From Xestospongia muta (taxonomy: Eukaryota > Porifera > Demospongiae > Haplosclerida > Petrosiidae), in NCBI GenBank assembly GCA_963693285.1, contig OY848929.1, forward strand, positions 5,086,501 through 5,150,500: a stretch of 64,000 nucleotides of DNA, written 5' to 3'. How positions within the stretch are numbered: position 1 is the stretch's first letter; each line of letters starts with the position of its first letter. Below the pieces are notes generated by a model, which saw only the letters and a list, made by a program, of their open reading frames with translations, did not search any database and was not told the DNA's origin. Made by a program: the position numbers and the translations under genes. Shown here one piece after another: positions 40,501-55,500 of this stretch.

Positions 40501-43500
40501 TGTATAGTAATTTGAGAGACATCAAATGTTGATATATTGATTGTCTCTGTGAAGTTTAAAATCAATATGTTGCTGTTCATGTCTAAATCAAAGCTCACCA
40601 AACCTGGTCCAGTGATATCAAGCACTACAGCATCAGCTGGTAGTGGTGATGTAACAGCAGGACCAACATTGCCATAAACATCTTCAATGGTGTTATCTGT
40701 ATATGTAATAAATGTGAAGCTAGCATTGATGGATAGAAGAGGCTCAGACTTTAGACGATTGAGATCAGCATTGTCTAGTTTTATCTTCATACTAGATCTT
40801 GGAATGCCAGATGGTCTTGCTGTATGCTGTAAAGTATACTGAAACAGTGCAGCTGCCATAGAATTAGGTGAAACACTAATCTTGATGTTTGTCACATTGA
40901 AAGTGGAGGGAACAACAGCTTCTGAGAATGACACTTCAATAGTGCCTTCATCCAGATTAAGATCAAAAGCTCTCAGAACAGGGCCTGAAGTATCGTAAAT
41001 GTAGTTGGTAACTCTTGTCACATCTTCTAGAGCCACAATAGTATTATTGCTCATATCTTGAAGTCCTTCATCACTGATGTTCAAGAATGTGGTATTCTCA
41101 TTTGTGGCTAAATTATATGTCAAGTCTATTATTTCTTTGTCAGCATCTGTGAGTGCAATAGTGACAATATAGTCATTGAGACCCAGTACTATGGAAGAGT
41201 TCAATGTAACTGAGTCATTGCTGTCGCGAGAGTCATCTTGTATAGAGAAATAGTCAATGAGGAATGTATTAACATTGACAACTTCATTGAATGTTAAGAT
41301 AAGTTTGTTGGCGTCAAGGTCTAATGTAAAATTTTGGAGTACAGGAGGTGTTACATCAATTGTAACATTTTCAGCAGCTGTAGTTGTGCTATTTATTTTG
41401 TTATTAGAAGCATCTTTGATAAATGCATCAGTGAATGAAATGAAGGTGTTCTGTGGTTCTGTTGCAAGATTGGTTAGTTTTTGAAGACTGTAAAGGTTTT
41501 CATTGTTAAGGTAGATAGTAAAAACATCCAAGTTACTCTCAACTCTTCCCCCTGTAAGCTGAACAGAGACTCCACTGTCATCAGGTGTGTTCTGAATTTG
41601 CACTGCTGAAGGAGTATATGTAATTGGATTTACATATTCAGAGAAGGTGAGATTGAGAAGACCTTGGTTCATGTCAACAATAAAATCAACTAGAGCAGGT
41701 GATGTTGTGTCTGGCTCAATGTCGTTAGCTCTTAATGCATTGTTTTGTGCAATAGGAATGACTGGATTGCTTCTCATGTCTGTAAACAATGTAGAATTAA
41801 TGATAATAAAAGTGTTAGATTTCTTGGTGGCCAAATCTGCTATGGACTTGAGAGTATTTAGATCATCAGGAGAGAGAAGAATAGTTACCTGTGGATCATT
41901 TTTACCTAATACAATACCACCAGACAATGTATGCTGTGAGGAATCAAACTCCAACTCAGCAATATTTTGGAATGTGAGTCCAGCAGCTGTATATGTAGAG
42001 ATCTGGATTGTTTCATTAAATGTAAGTGTCAGTTGTCCATTATCCAAATCCAGTTGATAAGATAGAAGTGAAGGATTATTGGTATCATCTGTAAAATTTG
42101 ATGCTTGGATTGCTGCCTCTTTAGAAATAGGAACAAGAGAGTTAGAAGCTGCATCTTCACCTGCCATTGAAGTAATAGATAACCAAGTGTTGGATTTTGA
42201 AGTGGCAAGGTTAGTATTTTTCTTGATGTCATTTAGATTGTCATTAGATAGAGTAATATCTAGTGCAGCAGCACCATCTGGTGATCTTGAGAATGGTGCA
42301 TTGTCTAATGTGAAGGAGTGGTTTGATATGGTTGTGTTCATGCCATTTTGAAGAGTGATTTCTGTCACATTAAAGGATGTCAGCTGAATTGCATCAGTAA
42401 ATGTAATGGAAAGAACACCATTGTCTAAGTCAAATGTGAATCCAATAACTTCAGGTGAACTGTTGTCAGGAATAACTTTAGATGCTTGGAGTCCATTGCC
42501 ATCAGTGATAGCAATCACATCTTTACCACGGTGGTCCTTAATACCATGTGCTCCCATTGTTAAGTAAGTGTCATTAATATCTGAAGCAATTCCTTCAATG
42601 ATCTTCAGTTCAATCAGCTCAAAGACATCAAGTATAACTATAACTGTGTAATGGTCATAAGTTGCAATACTTGCAAATTTTGTCAATTGATATGACTTTC
42701 CTTCAGTAGCAAGAGGAGCATTCTGGAAAGTGAAGGCATCTGCTTCAAATGTATTCAGGAGAATAACATCACTGAAAGTTAAATTCAGTTGGCCACTATT
42801 AGTATCAAAAGTAAATGCAACAAGAGTAGCAGCTGTGATGTCTGCATTGACTTGTGAAGCTTTTACAACTGCTGTTGTGTTGATAGGATTGTTGGATGTA
42901 TCTGTAACAGCTTCAGACAATACTTGTAAGTAGGTGTCTTCTTTGTTGGTGCCAAGACTTGTATTGAATTTAATGTATTGGACATCTGATAGTTCTAGTG
43001 TAACAGTCAGATAGCTTGTTCCAATGAGGCCAGTTGTTCTTTCTACCTCTCCTCCACTGAGTATGAAGGGATAAGTGGAATCAGCATGTGAGAGAAGATA
43101 CAATAAACTGTGGTTGAAGGAGTCATAGAGAACAGGTTCAGAGAATGTTATGATAAGTTTCCTGATGTTCAAATCTAGAGTAAAGCCTTCTAATGTTGGT
43201 GCTGTAGTGTCATCAAGAACTTCAGTAGCCTGGAAGGCATATGATGAGTTGATGGCTACTACTGAATTAGGTGTGGTTGCTGTATCAGTTAGTGCTAAAG
43301 AAGTCATTGTCAGGAATGTGTCATTAATATCTGTAGCATAAGGAGATGATTTAATGGCATCTCTGTCTTCTCTTGAGAGATAGATGGATAGTTTATCAGT
43401 GTTGCCATTATCAGGTTTGCTGGAACTTAGAGTAACAATGACTGTTCCATTGTCATCAATATTCCTCACACTTTGAAGACTGAATTCATTTGCTTGGAAT

Positions 43501-46500
43501 GATGTTGGATCAACAGCTTTATTGTAGGATAGAATGATATGATTAGAGTCAAGATCCAAAGTGAAAGAAATCAGTTCAGGGTCACTGGTGTCTGATATAT
43601 ATCCAGTTGCAACCTTTCCAGGTGCACCATCATTTATAGATACTACTGGATTGCCTGCCAAATCTGATACAAGGTTGGATGTGAATGTGACATAGCATGT
43701 ACCACGTGTGGAGCATACGTGAGCTGTTCTCTGGATATTAACTAGATCTACACTGTCAATTGAGAATGTGACATCAAGGCTGTTGTCTTGAGTTATCAAG
43801 GATCCATTAGTGAGATCTACAGCATCATATGGTTGTGAAAAGAAGGTCTGAAGTTGAATTGCAGAGAAATTGAAAGTAGAAATGTCTACAGTTTCTGAAA
43901 AAGAGAATGTGATTGAGCCTTCATTCATATCAATATCAAAGCTTAGTAATGTAGGTGATGTAGTGTCTTGAGTGACAGAAGATGCCTGTAGTATATCAGT
44001 GATGTCACGTTCAATGACTTCCATATCTACAAGGTCTCTTATCAGGTCTGATGTATGGGTCAAATAGCAATCACTTATGTTTGAGCATAGAGCTAGTCCT
44101 TTGATCTCTCCAGCATCTTCTCTAGAAAGTTGGAGAACAACTTGTGCAGTCAGAGTAGGTTCTGCTGTTGTATTGATAGTAAGGGTATAGTTCACAGTGC
44201 TATTAATAGAGTCATCAAAGAGAGTCAGAGCACTTGCATCAAGTGTTGCTGGATTAACAGTTTCATTGAATGTAAGGATCAGTATGTCAGAACTTAAATT
44301 CAGCTCAAAAGCTACAAGATATGGTTGATCTGCATCAAAGCCATAGAATGATACTTCGAGAGCATCATCATCTCTTACTGGTACCATGGCATTGCCAGTT
44401 GTGTCTTCAATCAGTTGAGCTGTTGCTGAGAGGAAAGTGTCATTTTCTGAGGTGAGAAGATCGTCTAGTGCCTTGATACCATTCTCATCTTCTTTACTTA
44501 GATGTAAGATAATAATATTGTTTGTTGTTTGTGTAGCATTTCCTCCAGTGAGGGTGTACTCAGCAGTTGGATTGGATTGATCATTTTGGAAGGTAAGCTG
44601 TTCTGGTTCGAAAGAGGAGAGACGAACGGACTCAGAAAAGGTGAGTACAATCATCATAGTATTGATGTAAACATCAAATGAAGTTAAAGATGGTCGAGTA
44701 AAATCGGGTGTAAATTGAGTCACTTTAATAGCTCTATTAGTTGGTACTAAAGATGATGGAGTACCTGTACTGCCTTTGATAAAGCCACTTAGTGCTGATA
44801 TGTATGTTGTATCTTTTGATATAGCTAACTGTTTGTTGAATTTGATTGCATTAAGATCTGTGTCATCAATCTTAAGTAGTAGTACCTTGTCATTATCATC
44901 ATCTAAGAAGGTAGCATTGCCATCAGTTAGTCTGTAGTGTACTGTGCTGTTTTCAAATGCATTCTGAATAGTCAATAGTGTAAAGTCTGTAGTGTCTGGA
45001 TCAAGAGATTGACTGAATGTCATAACAATTGTACCAACATTGAGATCCAGGTTAAATTCCAGTAAGTCTGGTGCAGTTAAGTCAACATCTAATGTGGAGA
45101 CTTTAAGGGAACTGTTATCATTAATTCCTATGCCAGCATTGCCTTCAATATCATAGAATGCTTTGTCTGGTATAAGAAGGTAGGTACTGTTGATAGAATT
45201 AAGGATTGGAGCATTAAGTCTGATTCCTGAGAAGTCAAACTCTGTTGTATTGACTTCAAGAATAGCAGTATTCTTCATAATATAAGTACCAGATGTTAGT
45301 GTGTAAGTTTGAGCATCTTCATCATTGATATCTGAAGTGCTAAGAAGTGTGATAGACGTTGGATCAAATGTACTGATGTTAATGGTTTCACTGAAATAGA
45401 TTCTGATGATGAGTGGTAGCTGTCCATCAATCATTATGATATCAAATGAATCAATCTTAGGCTTGCTTTCATCTGCTAGATAGTCACATGCTTTTACAGC
45501 CATGTCAGGTGATGTAGAAGCAACTTTAACTCCAGCAGTGTCAGTAACAAAGCTAGAGGTAAAACTGAAGTAGGTCGTGTTGATATCACGTGCTAAAAGA
45601 AGATTCTCTTTGATTGCATTCAGGTCTCCATTACTCATATTTATAACAATTACAACTCCTGGTGTACTTGCTGTGATTCCACTAGAGAAAGTATGGGTGT
45701 TATTAGAGTCAGCAGAATCAAGTAGAGTTAGCTGAGTCATATTAAGGCTATTTGGATCAATAGGTTCATTAAATGTTAAAGTCAAGAGTCCTGTGTCCAA
45801 GTCAAAGGTTGTACAAAGCAGTGTGGGTGCTACAGAATCTTGTATATACTTGTCAGCCTTAATAGCAGCTTCAGGAGGTATGGCAATGAGATTAATGGAA
45901 ACAGTATCATTTATTAGATCTTCAGTTACTGAGATGTATGTGCTGTTGATGTCGAAGGCAAGACTTAGTTGTGATTTAATCGCAATGGTGTCTTCTGTAC
46001 TAAGTTGTATGACTATTATGGGACCAACAACTGAAGATGTATTACTTGTGCTCAGTTGGTAATCAATTATTCCAGAAATATTATCGAGGAGTGTCAAAGC
46101 TAATGAATTGAATGTATTTGGAAGTACAGTCTCGGTAAATGTAAGAGTGATGGTATCTTGAGTGAGATCAATTTCAAACCCAGTAATACCTGGTGCTGTT
46201 TGATCTTCAGTGTAATTAGTGGTTTTAATAGCTTCCCCATTTGGAATTTCAGCAATTGAGTTGCCACTGTTGTCTTGAACACCATTCTCGAGGATTCTGA
46301 TAAAAGTATTAGCGGTGCCTGTGGCCACATTCAAACGAGCCTTAATCTCATTTAAGTCATCATTGGTGATGTTGATTTGTAGTACATGATCACCCACTAA
46401 TTCAGATGTGCTAGTTGATACATTGCCTTCAGTGAGGGTGTAGTAGGTAGAAGAGTCTTCAGCAGTAAAGGCGTTTTGAATAATAATGGTAGATACATTT

Positions 46501-49500
46501 AGTGTGGTAGAGTTGACAGTTTCATCAAATGTGAGGACCAGTAAACCAATGTTCATGTCAAGGGTGAAAGACAACAATTGTGGACGCATTAGGTCCGTTC
46601 GGAACACTGATGCATTCAAAGCATCTAGTGGAGAAATAGGAACAACAGGATTGTTATTGGTGTCTCTGACAAGTGCTTCATTGATTGATATAAAGGAGTT
46701 CGTTAAGCCTGTGGCTAAGTCTTGAAGTCGCTTGATTTCATTTAAGTCAACATCTGTGAAATTAATAGTGATGGACTGTGCTGATTCCATTTCAAAAACT
46801 ATTCCTCCTGTCAGAGTATAGGAAGCTCCAAGGGTTATATTTGATTCATCATTTTGTAGAGTAATTTGAGTGATATCCAATGTTTGTACATCAACAACTT
46901 CAGAGAAGAGTAGTATTAACAGTTCATTGTGAAGATCAATTGTGAAGTCCTTCAATTCTGGCGAAGTTGTGTCTGGAATTACATAATCAGCTGCAATAGC
47001 ATCAGTTGTTGTTACTCTTTCAACAGGATTTTCAAAGATATCCTGAATGGTGTCAGGTGTGAGGGTAATGTAAGTGGTAGTATTAGCAACAGCTAGTAAT
47101 TTTCTTGATTTGATTGCATTTAGATCTGTATCTGAAAATTTAAGTGTGATTTCAAAGCCATCACTGCTAGATGAAGTGCCACCTGTAAGGCTGTAAGTGG
47201 CATTTTTAGGTGTGTCTGTCAAGCTGCTTCTCAGAGTAATTAGATCTCCATTGAGTGTAGAAACATCAATTACATCATCAAATGTGAGGAACATCTCCCC
47301 AGAGTCAAGGTCTATTGCAAAATTAGTCAATGAAGGGCTCTGGTTGTCACCATTATATGAAGACACCAGTAATGCACTGTCACTGCTTTGAGCTGTAGAT
47401 AACAACCCAGCAAAATCCAAGGCAGCATCGTCAGCCACAAAAATGTATGTGGTTGTTCCAGCTTTACCTGCACCAGGTCCTAGCTTAATGTTGGCAATAT
47501 CATCTCTAGTCAAAGTGAATTTGATACGAGTCTTATCAGCTGGGTTAATATACTCTGATTTTACTGCTTCTGAGAGGGACACTTGATTACCTGAGTTACT
47601 GTTTGACTGCAATGTGAAGTAGGAAAGATTGACTGGCAGTTGAACAGGTTCAGTAAATTGTACTGTGAGTGTAAAATCATTAAGACTGAAGTCTTCAAAA
47701 CGTTGGAGTTGAGGAGCTATAAGATCTTTGGCAAAATTTCTGACATTTATGGGATTAGGAGTGCTCTCAAAAGAAAATCCTGCTATATCTTGAATTAGAC
47801 CATCTTCAAATGTTATGTATGTTGAGTTTTTATTGAGTCCAATACATGTGGTGAAGTCATTATCATCATCGCAAGATGATTTTATTTTATTGATTGTTGA
47901 GTCAGGTATATTGATTTTTATTATGGCTGATGTGTCACTTGTTACAACTGTAGCTTCTCCAGCTTTGATTGTGTAAGTACTTGAGCTATCATTAGTGTTG
48001 CTGAAGATAAGAGAAGTGACTTGTAATGTGGAAGGATTGACAGATTCATCAAATTCAATTGTTAATGTGTTGTTGTTGAAATCCACATCAAAATGAATGA
48101 CTTCTGGAGGTGAGCTGTCACTAATAATATTATTAGGACTGAAATTATCAGATAGACCGAATTGTGGTTGTATGATTGCATTTCCAGATACGTCTGTGGC
48201 AAAGTTTTCAGTAAATGTTACCCAACAGATGACAGGTAAAGTACATAATATAGCACTACCTTTGAGGAAATCAAGATCATTTCTGTTAAGATGTATATCT
48301 AGCACACTTCCATCAATTGTGACTGTACCTCCTGAAAGTGTTAGTAGAGGAGTAAATGAAGCATGTGTATTTTGAAGTGATACTTGTCTGAGATTGACTG
48401 ATGAACTTTTCAGAGGTTCAGAAAGGTTGAGTCGTAAGACACCTTCATTTTTGTCTAAATACTCAAATTTTAAGAGGAATGGCCGAGTAGTGTCAGTGAC
48501 AAATGATTTAACAAGCAAAATAGCTGGATTGTTTGGGTCTTGTTCAAATAGATTTTCAGCAACATCTTCAACAAGACCTGTGGCTACATTAATGTAACAG
48601 TTGGTGGAGTTTGAGCAGAGACCAGATCGAACATTGAGATTGAAAAGATCAGTGGGATTGAATTGTAGAGTTATTTGATAGTCTGTGTCTAAGTTAGGCA
48701 CACCACCAGTAAGCACAATACTTTCTGTAGCATTTTGGATAGCATTTTGAAGTGTAATCCTAAAGGCATCAAAGGAAGTAAAGTTAACAGGTTCATCAAA
48801 AACTAAGGTAATAGAGTTGTTGACTAAACTAACATCAAAGGACAAGAGTACTGGAGATGCAGTGTCTTGGATTAATGATGTTACACGAATGGCAGTAGTA
48901 GAAGACACTGAAGTAGCATTGAAACCGTATAGGTCTAGTGCAGAAGCTTCAGATGCTGACAAGAATGTCAAATTGGCTAATGTACCAATGTTATCAGATG
49001 TTTTCAATGCTGCTAAATCATCAGCACTCAACTTTAGAACAATTGTCTTACTGTTGTTAGTAGTTAAAATTTCTCCACCAGTTAGTGGTATGGTGACTGT
49101 TGGGTTAGACACATGGTTTTGAAGTGTGAATGTGTTAGGATTGAAAGAAGAAACATTCACTGTTTCTGAATAGGAGAGTTCCAATGTGTTATCACTTAAG
49201 TTCAAATTGAATGCTAGTAAACGTGGCCGGGACACATCCTGGAATACATTACTTGCTTGTTCTGGGATCAACTCAGCATCGTTAGGATTACCAAATATAT
49301 CTAGTATTGCACCAGCTGAGATAAGAAGGAAAGTATTGGAAGTGTTAGTAGCTAGATCCATCATCTTCTGAAGTTGTGTTAGATCATATGGTGTCAATTC
49401 AATAACTACAATTGGATTATTTGATGATATTACTTGAGCATCAGAGGATATTCTGTGACTTTCAGTGACATTAACAAGTCCATTTTGGAGTAGAATAGCT

Positions 49501-52500
49501 GTAGTATTGAGTGTACCAACATCTACAGTTTCAGTGAATGTCAGAAGTAGATTGCCTGCATCCAAGTCAACAGAGAAAGCTAACAATTGGGCAGAAACTG
49601 TATCAACATTGATTTCAGTCACCTTGGAAACTTGAGGATCTAAAGCATTACTATATATGTCACTGAGGAACCCAGCAGATATATTGATAAAAGTGGAATT
49701 GATGAAACCAAATCCTGATAGTGCTTTGAGGTTGTTGAGGTCATCATTGCTAAGATTGATGATAAATGTAAAGTTGTCGACAACATCAATTGTGCTAGAA
49801 TTTAGAGTGACTTGGGCATCAGTGAAGTCAAGAGTATTTTGGAAGACTATATCCTGTAGTGAGCTACCAATGGAAGATCGATTAATAAGTTCGTCAAAAC
49901 CAACTAGAATGGTCATGTTATCAAAATCAATTATGAAGTCTGTAATTACTGGTGAACTCATATCATTGATGTAATTTGTAGCACCTATTGCTGCATCAAG
50001 TGACACAGATTCAACTTGGTTGTTGCTGTAATCTGTAAAAAGCCCTGAGGTGAATGATATAAAAGTGCTGAGGCGATCAGCAGCTAAAACTCCTGAAGCT
50101 TTGATGGCATTGAGGTCTGAATTTGTTAATTTCAGAGCAACAACTTTTGGTGAAACAAAATATGTAGAGCCACCAGTTAAAGTCAAGGTTTCACCTCCTT
50201 CTGATGCGTTCTGAAGTTGTTGAATAGTGAGGTGTGATGCATTGAGTGTAGTTAGATCAACTGCTTCGGTGAATGTTAGGAAGAAAGTCCCTTTATCAAG
50301 ACTAAAGTCATATCGAACTAGTTGAGGAGCAGTTTGGTCATTAACGACTGAAGCAGCTTGTAGAGCATTACTTGTTGATATGGCTACAACTTTGTTGCCA
50401 CTTGTGTCACTAAAAGACCTTGATGACAAAGCTAAGTAGGTATTATTTGTTGATGTGGCAAAGTTTAGTGTGCTCGTCATCAGAGCAAAGTCAGTGTCAA
50501 CAAGACCAATTGTAATAACAGATGAATGTTGTATAGTGTATAATATACCAGAAGCTAATGAAAGGCTACTAGTGACATTATTACCATCACTATCTTGAAG
50601 TGTAATACCAGTTGTGTCAATAGTATTGATGTCAACAGTCTCTGAGAAGGTGAGGATTAGAGTAGCTTGATTAAGGTCCAATTGATAGAATTGGAGTTCA
50701 GGTCTTATGTCATCAGGTGTAAGTGAAGTGGCTGGAATAGCAGAATCACTTGGTGTTGAGATTACTGGATTAAAGGCACTATCAGTAGCTGTGTCTTCAG
50801 TGATACTAATGAAAGTATTGTTAGCTGTAGCACCTCTTTGAAGGAGTGATTTAATTCCATTAAAGTCATCATAAGCAAAGATAACAGAAACAACAAAGCC
50901 TGTTCCTACTCTGCTAAAGGTTGTATCTGAGGTCAAAGTGTAGCTTTCTCCTTCTGAGATGTTACGAGCATTCTGAATGGTTATTCCAGTGACATTGAAA
51001 GTTTCTGGATTGATAATATCATCAAATGTTAATGTCAGTTCTCCTGAGTTAACATCAAGGCTAAAGTCTTCTAATGATGGTCTTGTTTTGTCTGGTGTAA
51101 TATCAGTAGCCTGGATGGCTTTGCCATCTGTTACAGCTATGATATCTTCATTGAAGGGATCATCAACTGTATCAGCTTGAACAGTTATGTATGTTGTGTT
51201 GACATGATTACCTATGCCACCTACAGATTTGATGTTGTAAAGATCGGAGTTTAGAGTTACTGTTATGACATAGCCAGAACCAGATGAAGTTGTGCTGAAG
51301 TTGGTCAGGCGATAAGATGAACCTTCTGCTCGGTTGATGGAAGATTGAAGAACAACACCAGTTGGATTGAAAGTAGAAGGTACAATCACATCATTGAATG
51401 TGAGGACTAAAGTACCAGTGTTGATCATGCTGAGAGTAAAGCTAGTTAAGGTAGCCTTGACAGTGTCTGCTGTGAATGTTCGTACTTTTCTTGGACCATA
51501 CTCACCAGCATTTTTGTTGCCAGATGTATCAGATATGGACTCAGAAGCAATTCTGATGTAAGTGCTTGAAGTGTCCTTTGCAACAATTCCATGAGTTTTA
51601 ATGGCTAGAATATCTGCCTGTGAAAGAGCAATATTTAAAATGTGATTCACTCCAATACTACTTGATTGTATAGTGCTTGTTGTTAAAGAAATAGCAGCAG
51701 CTACTGGTGATGTTGAAGCAACTAGCTTGATGCCCATGACATTAACAGAGCTAAGATCAATTGGTTCATTGAATGTCAATGTCAAAATATCATCAATGAG
51801 ATCAAGATCAAAATCAACAAAACCAGGTTCTGTTTCATCAGCGTTAAAACTTCCTTGTATTGGAGCATCAGTAGGTATTGCTGTCACATAATTAGGGTTT
51901 AGAGCAAGATCTTTTATGGTAATATTCTCCATTATGAGGAAAACAGTCTCAGTAGTGACCACGGAACTATTCTTTAAAGCATTAGCTTCAGATGGTGATA
52001 ACAAGATTGTGATGGTAGTTCCTGAAGGACTAGTAGTGGAGCTAGCAGGGAAATTAATTTCTTCAGATGAATTCTGTGAAGGAAGGATAGTCAACCCTGC
52101 TCCATTAAATGTGCTAGAATCAACTGCTTCTGTGAAAGTTAGAACAAGTGTGCTAGAGTCAAGATCTAAGGTGAAGTTTTGGAGAGATGGTGGTGTTGCA
52201 TCTAAAATGAATGTTTGTGCAATAAGTGATGCTGTTGAAGTCGTCTGAACAGAATTTTCAGCTGGATCTTTGATAGCTCCCATAGTGACTGAAATGTAAC
52301 AGTTACCTCTCCAGGTACAGATGTTACTATCAGTTTGTATAGCTGCTGTATCATTCATACTTAATTGAATAGTTAATGTATTCCCAGCCGAGGTTGCAAT
52401 GCCTCCCGTTAGTGGATATATACTTAAAGAGTCACTGGAGAAGAGTGATCTTAATTGAAACCTTCCTGGTACATACGAGCTTGCATTAACTGGCTCATTA

Positions 52501-55500
52501 AAAGATAACTGGATTTTTCCAAGTCCAAGGTCCATTACCAAAAAGCTTTCTAGTGCAGGTGGTGATGAGTCAGGAATAAAGTTAGTAACAGAAACAGATT
52601 TGTTGACTGCATTAATCTCAAATGTATCCTGGAATGCTCCATTTTCATAAGAGATGAAACAGTTGATATTATCATCACAGAGAGGATATTCCTTGATGCT
52701 ATTCAAGTCTTCAAAATACAAAGTAACAATGATTGATGTAACTTGATTGAATTCATTGACATCGCTGGCTGTAGATGTACCACTGAAACTAAAAACTGAC
52801 TCAGGAGAAGTAGCAGCATCTTGAAGACTGAACAAATTGAAATTGATAGTTGAACCAACAACTGTCTTGTCAAAGTTAAGAGTGATTACACCTGTATCCA
52901 TGTCAAAATCAAATTGACTAACTGAAGGTGGCAGATTACCACTGATGACACTAGATGCTTGTAGTGTGGTAGCTACAATGGATCGACCAACTGTGTCTGT
53001 TGCAGCATTAGCACTGACTTTAATGTAAGTATTGGAAGTTGTAGTGGCAATGTCTGTGTATGTTAAGATAATTTCACGTAAAGCAAAACTGAGATCAAGT
53101 TCAATAATAGCAGCATTCTCAGTGATTGGAGTATTTATACTGGAAAGATTGAATGATCGAGTTGGACTTAATCCAGCATCATTTTGTAAGATGAACTCAG
53201 TGAGAACAAGTGAAGATGCTAATATAGGTTCTGAGAAAGTCAGTGTAATTGGTTGTCCAGGATTCATGTTAACTGTGAATCCTAACAATTTAGGATTAGT
53301 GGTGTCGCCTACAAATCCTGAAGCCTGTAGTGCTGAAGTACTTAATATAGCAAGGGAAGGATGACCTGAAGTATCCTTAATTAGTCCTTCTGCTAATGAC
53401 ACAAAAGTTGAACCTAAGTCTTCAGCTAGTCCATTAACAGCTTTGATACCATTTACATCAACTACATTTATAGGCAGATAGACAATTGTTGGAGATGTTT
53501 TGGTGACAGAACCACCTTGGAATTGGTAAGATATCACTTTAGAAGTTTTACTACTTTGAATGGTAAGATGAGTGGCATCAAATGTGCTGATATCCACTGG
53601 TTGATCAAAGACCAATGTGAGGTTTTCAGTTTCAATATTTAAGAAGAAGCTGACAAGAGATGGTGGGTAGATATCATTTGGAAGTGGTGGAGTGACTTGT
53701 TGTGCGTTATTTGATGGAATGGCTTCAACTCCAACTCCTGATATATCTTGAATAGCAGCTGAAGTCAAAGTAAGGAATGTAGCATTTTCAATAAGTGCTA
53801 AATTGTTGACAGTTTGAATGCCAATTAGGTCATCATTGGAGATGTTGATGGACACAATGAAGTTGTATTTTGTGGTTATAGCACTAGTTGTCAGTGAATA
53901 GGAACTGCCAGTATCATCAGAAGTATTTTGCAGATGTAGTTCATTGAAATTGATTGAGGAAGAATTAACGGGTTCTGAAAATGTGAGAGTAAGAACAATA
54001 GGAGCAGTACTACCATCAGCAAAGGCAAATGTAAATGACTGTAGCTCTGGTCCAATTGTGTCTCTGAATACAACAAGTGCTTGCTTGTCTGATATTGTTT
54101 CTATAGGATTTCCTTGAAGATCTGTCACAGCACCAGCTGTCATATTGAGGAATGTGCTACTTTCTGATAATCCTATAGTACCTAAAAGTTTGATGTTATT
54201 AATGTCGTCTGGTGAAAGACTGACTATTAAGGTTCGTCCAGAGATTGTGAAGTTCCCACTATTAAGTGTGTATGATGCAGTTGGAGGAACGGAGTTCAGT
54301 AGGGTTATTAGATCTAGACTGAAATTGTTTGCCCTAATTGCTTCAGTGAAGTTCATAACTATTTCACCACTGTTCATGTCAAAAGAGAAAGAATCTAACA
54401 ATGGAGATGTTTCATCAGAAGTGACTGTTTCAGGTGCTAAACTACTCACAGATCCTGAAGGATTACCAAGAATATCTTCGATAAGCCCAGACACAGTGTT
54501 AATGGCAATGGTTTCAAGATTAGGTTCTGAATTAACAGCATTGAGATCTGATTCTGGGATTGTAAATTCAATTACAAAACCATTTTGAGAAGAAGATTCT
54601 AGTTCTCCAAGCTCAGTTAGTATATTTCCATTAGCTGGATTGATGATAGTAATAACTGATGTATTAAGAGTGGACACATTGGCAAACTCATCAAAAGTTA
54701 GCTTTAATATACCAGAGTTTAGATCAATACTGTATGACACTATTTGGGGTCCAGCAGTATCGTTAATGACATTAACAGCGACAATATAAACAGAAGGAGT
54801 TGTAATGTTGAGCGAGAAACCAGCATAGTCTGTTATAAGGTCAGTTTCAATTGATACAAAGGTGTTGGCTTTAGAAGTAGCAATATTTGGATTGAGCTTC
54901 AAAACTTCAAGTTGTGCTTGACCAATTCGTAGCTCTGTTACGGAGGAGCCAGGTTCAATTACAGCTTCAGCATTCAATGGATCAAGATTAATGTCAGCAT
55001 CTATTGTATTTAATCTGTTTCGTACTGTAATTAGTTCAACAATGTTAGGAGCAGTAACACTTTCAGAAAACTCAATCAGTAGAGCTCCTTTTTGAAGGTC
55101 AAGCACAATACTCTCTATGAATGGTGCCACAAGATCAGCTTCAAAATCAGAGACAAGTATAGCATCTGTGCTTGGTATTGGTACAAGTGAATTACCAGCT
55201 GTGTCTCTGAAAGCCCCATTTGCTAGAGAAAGATATGTGTTGTTGAAATTATCAGCAAGTGTACGATCCATTTTAAGGCCATTCAGATCAGCTTCTGAAA
55301 TATTTAAGACAATGACTGTATTTGGTGTCCCTAGGCTTGTCAGGCCACCTACAAAATTGTACAAGCTAACATTTCCTTCAGATGTATTTGAAGCTGACTG
55401 GATGGTGACTAGATTTGGTGTATAAGAGTTAATATCCATTATTTCAGAGAAGTAGAGGAGCATTACAGCATCATTAAAACTGAAAGTAAAATTGAGCAAA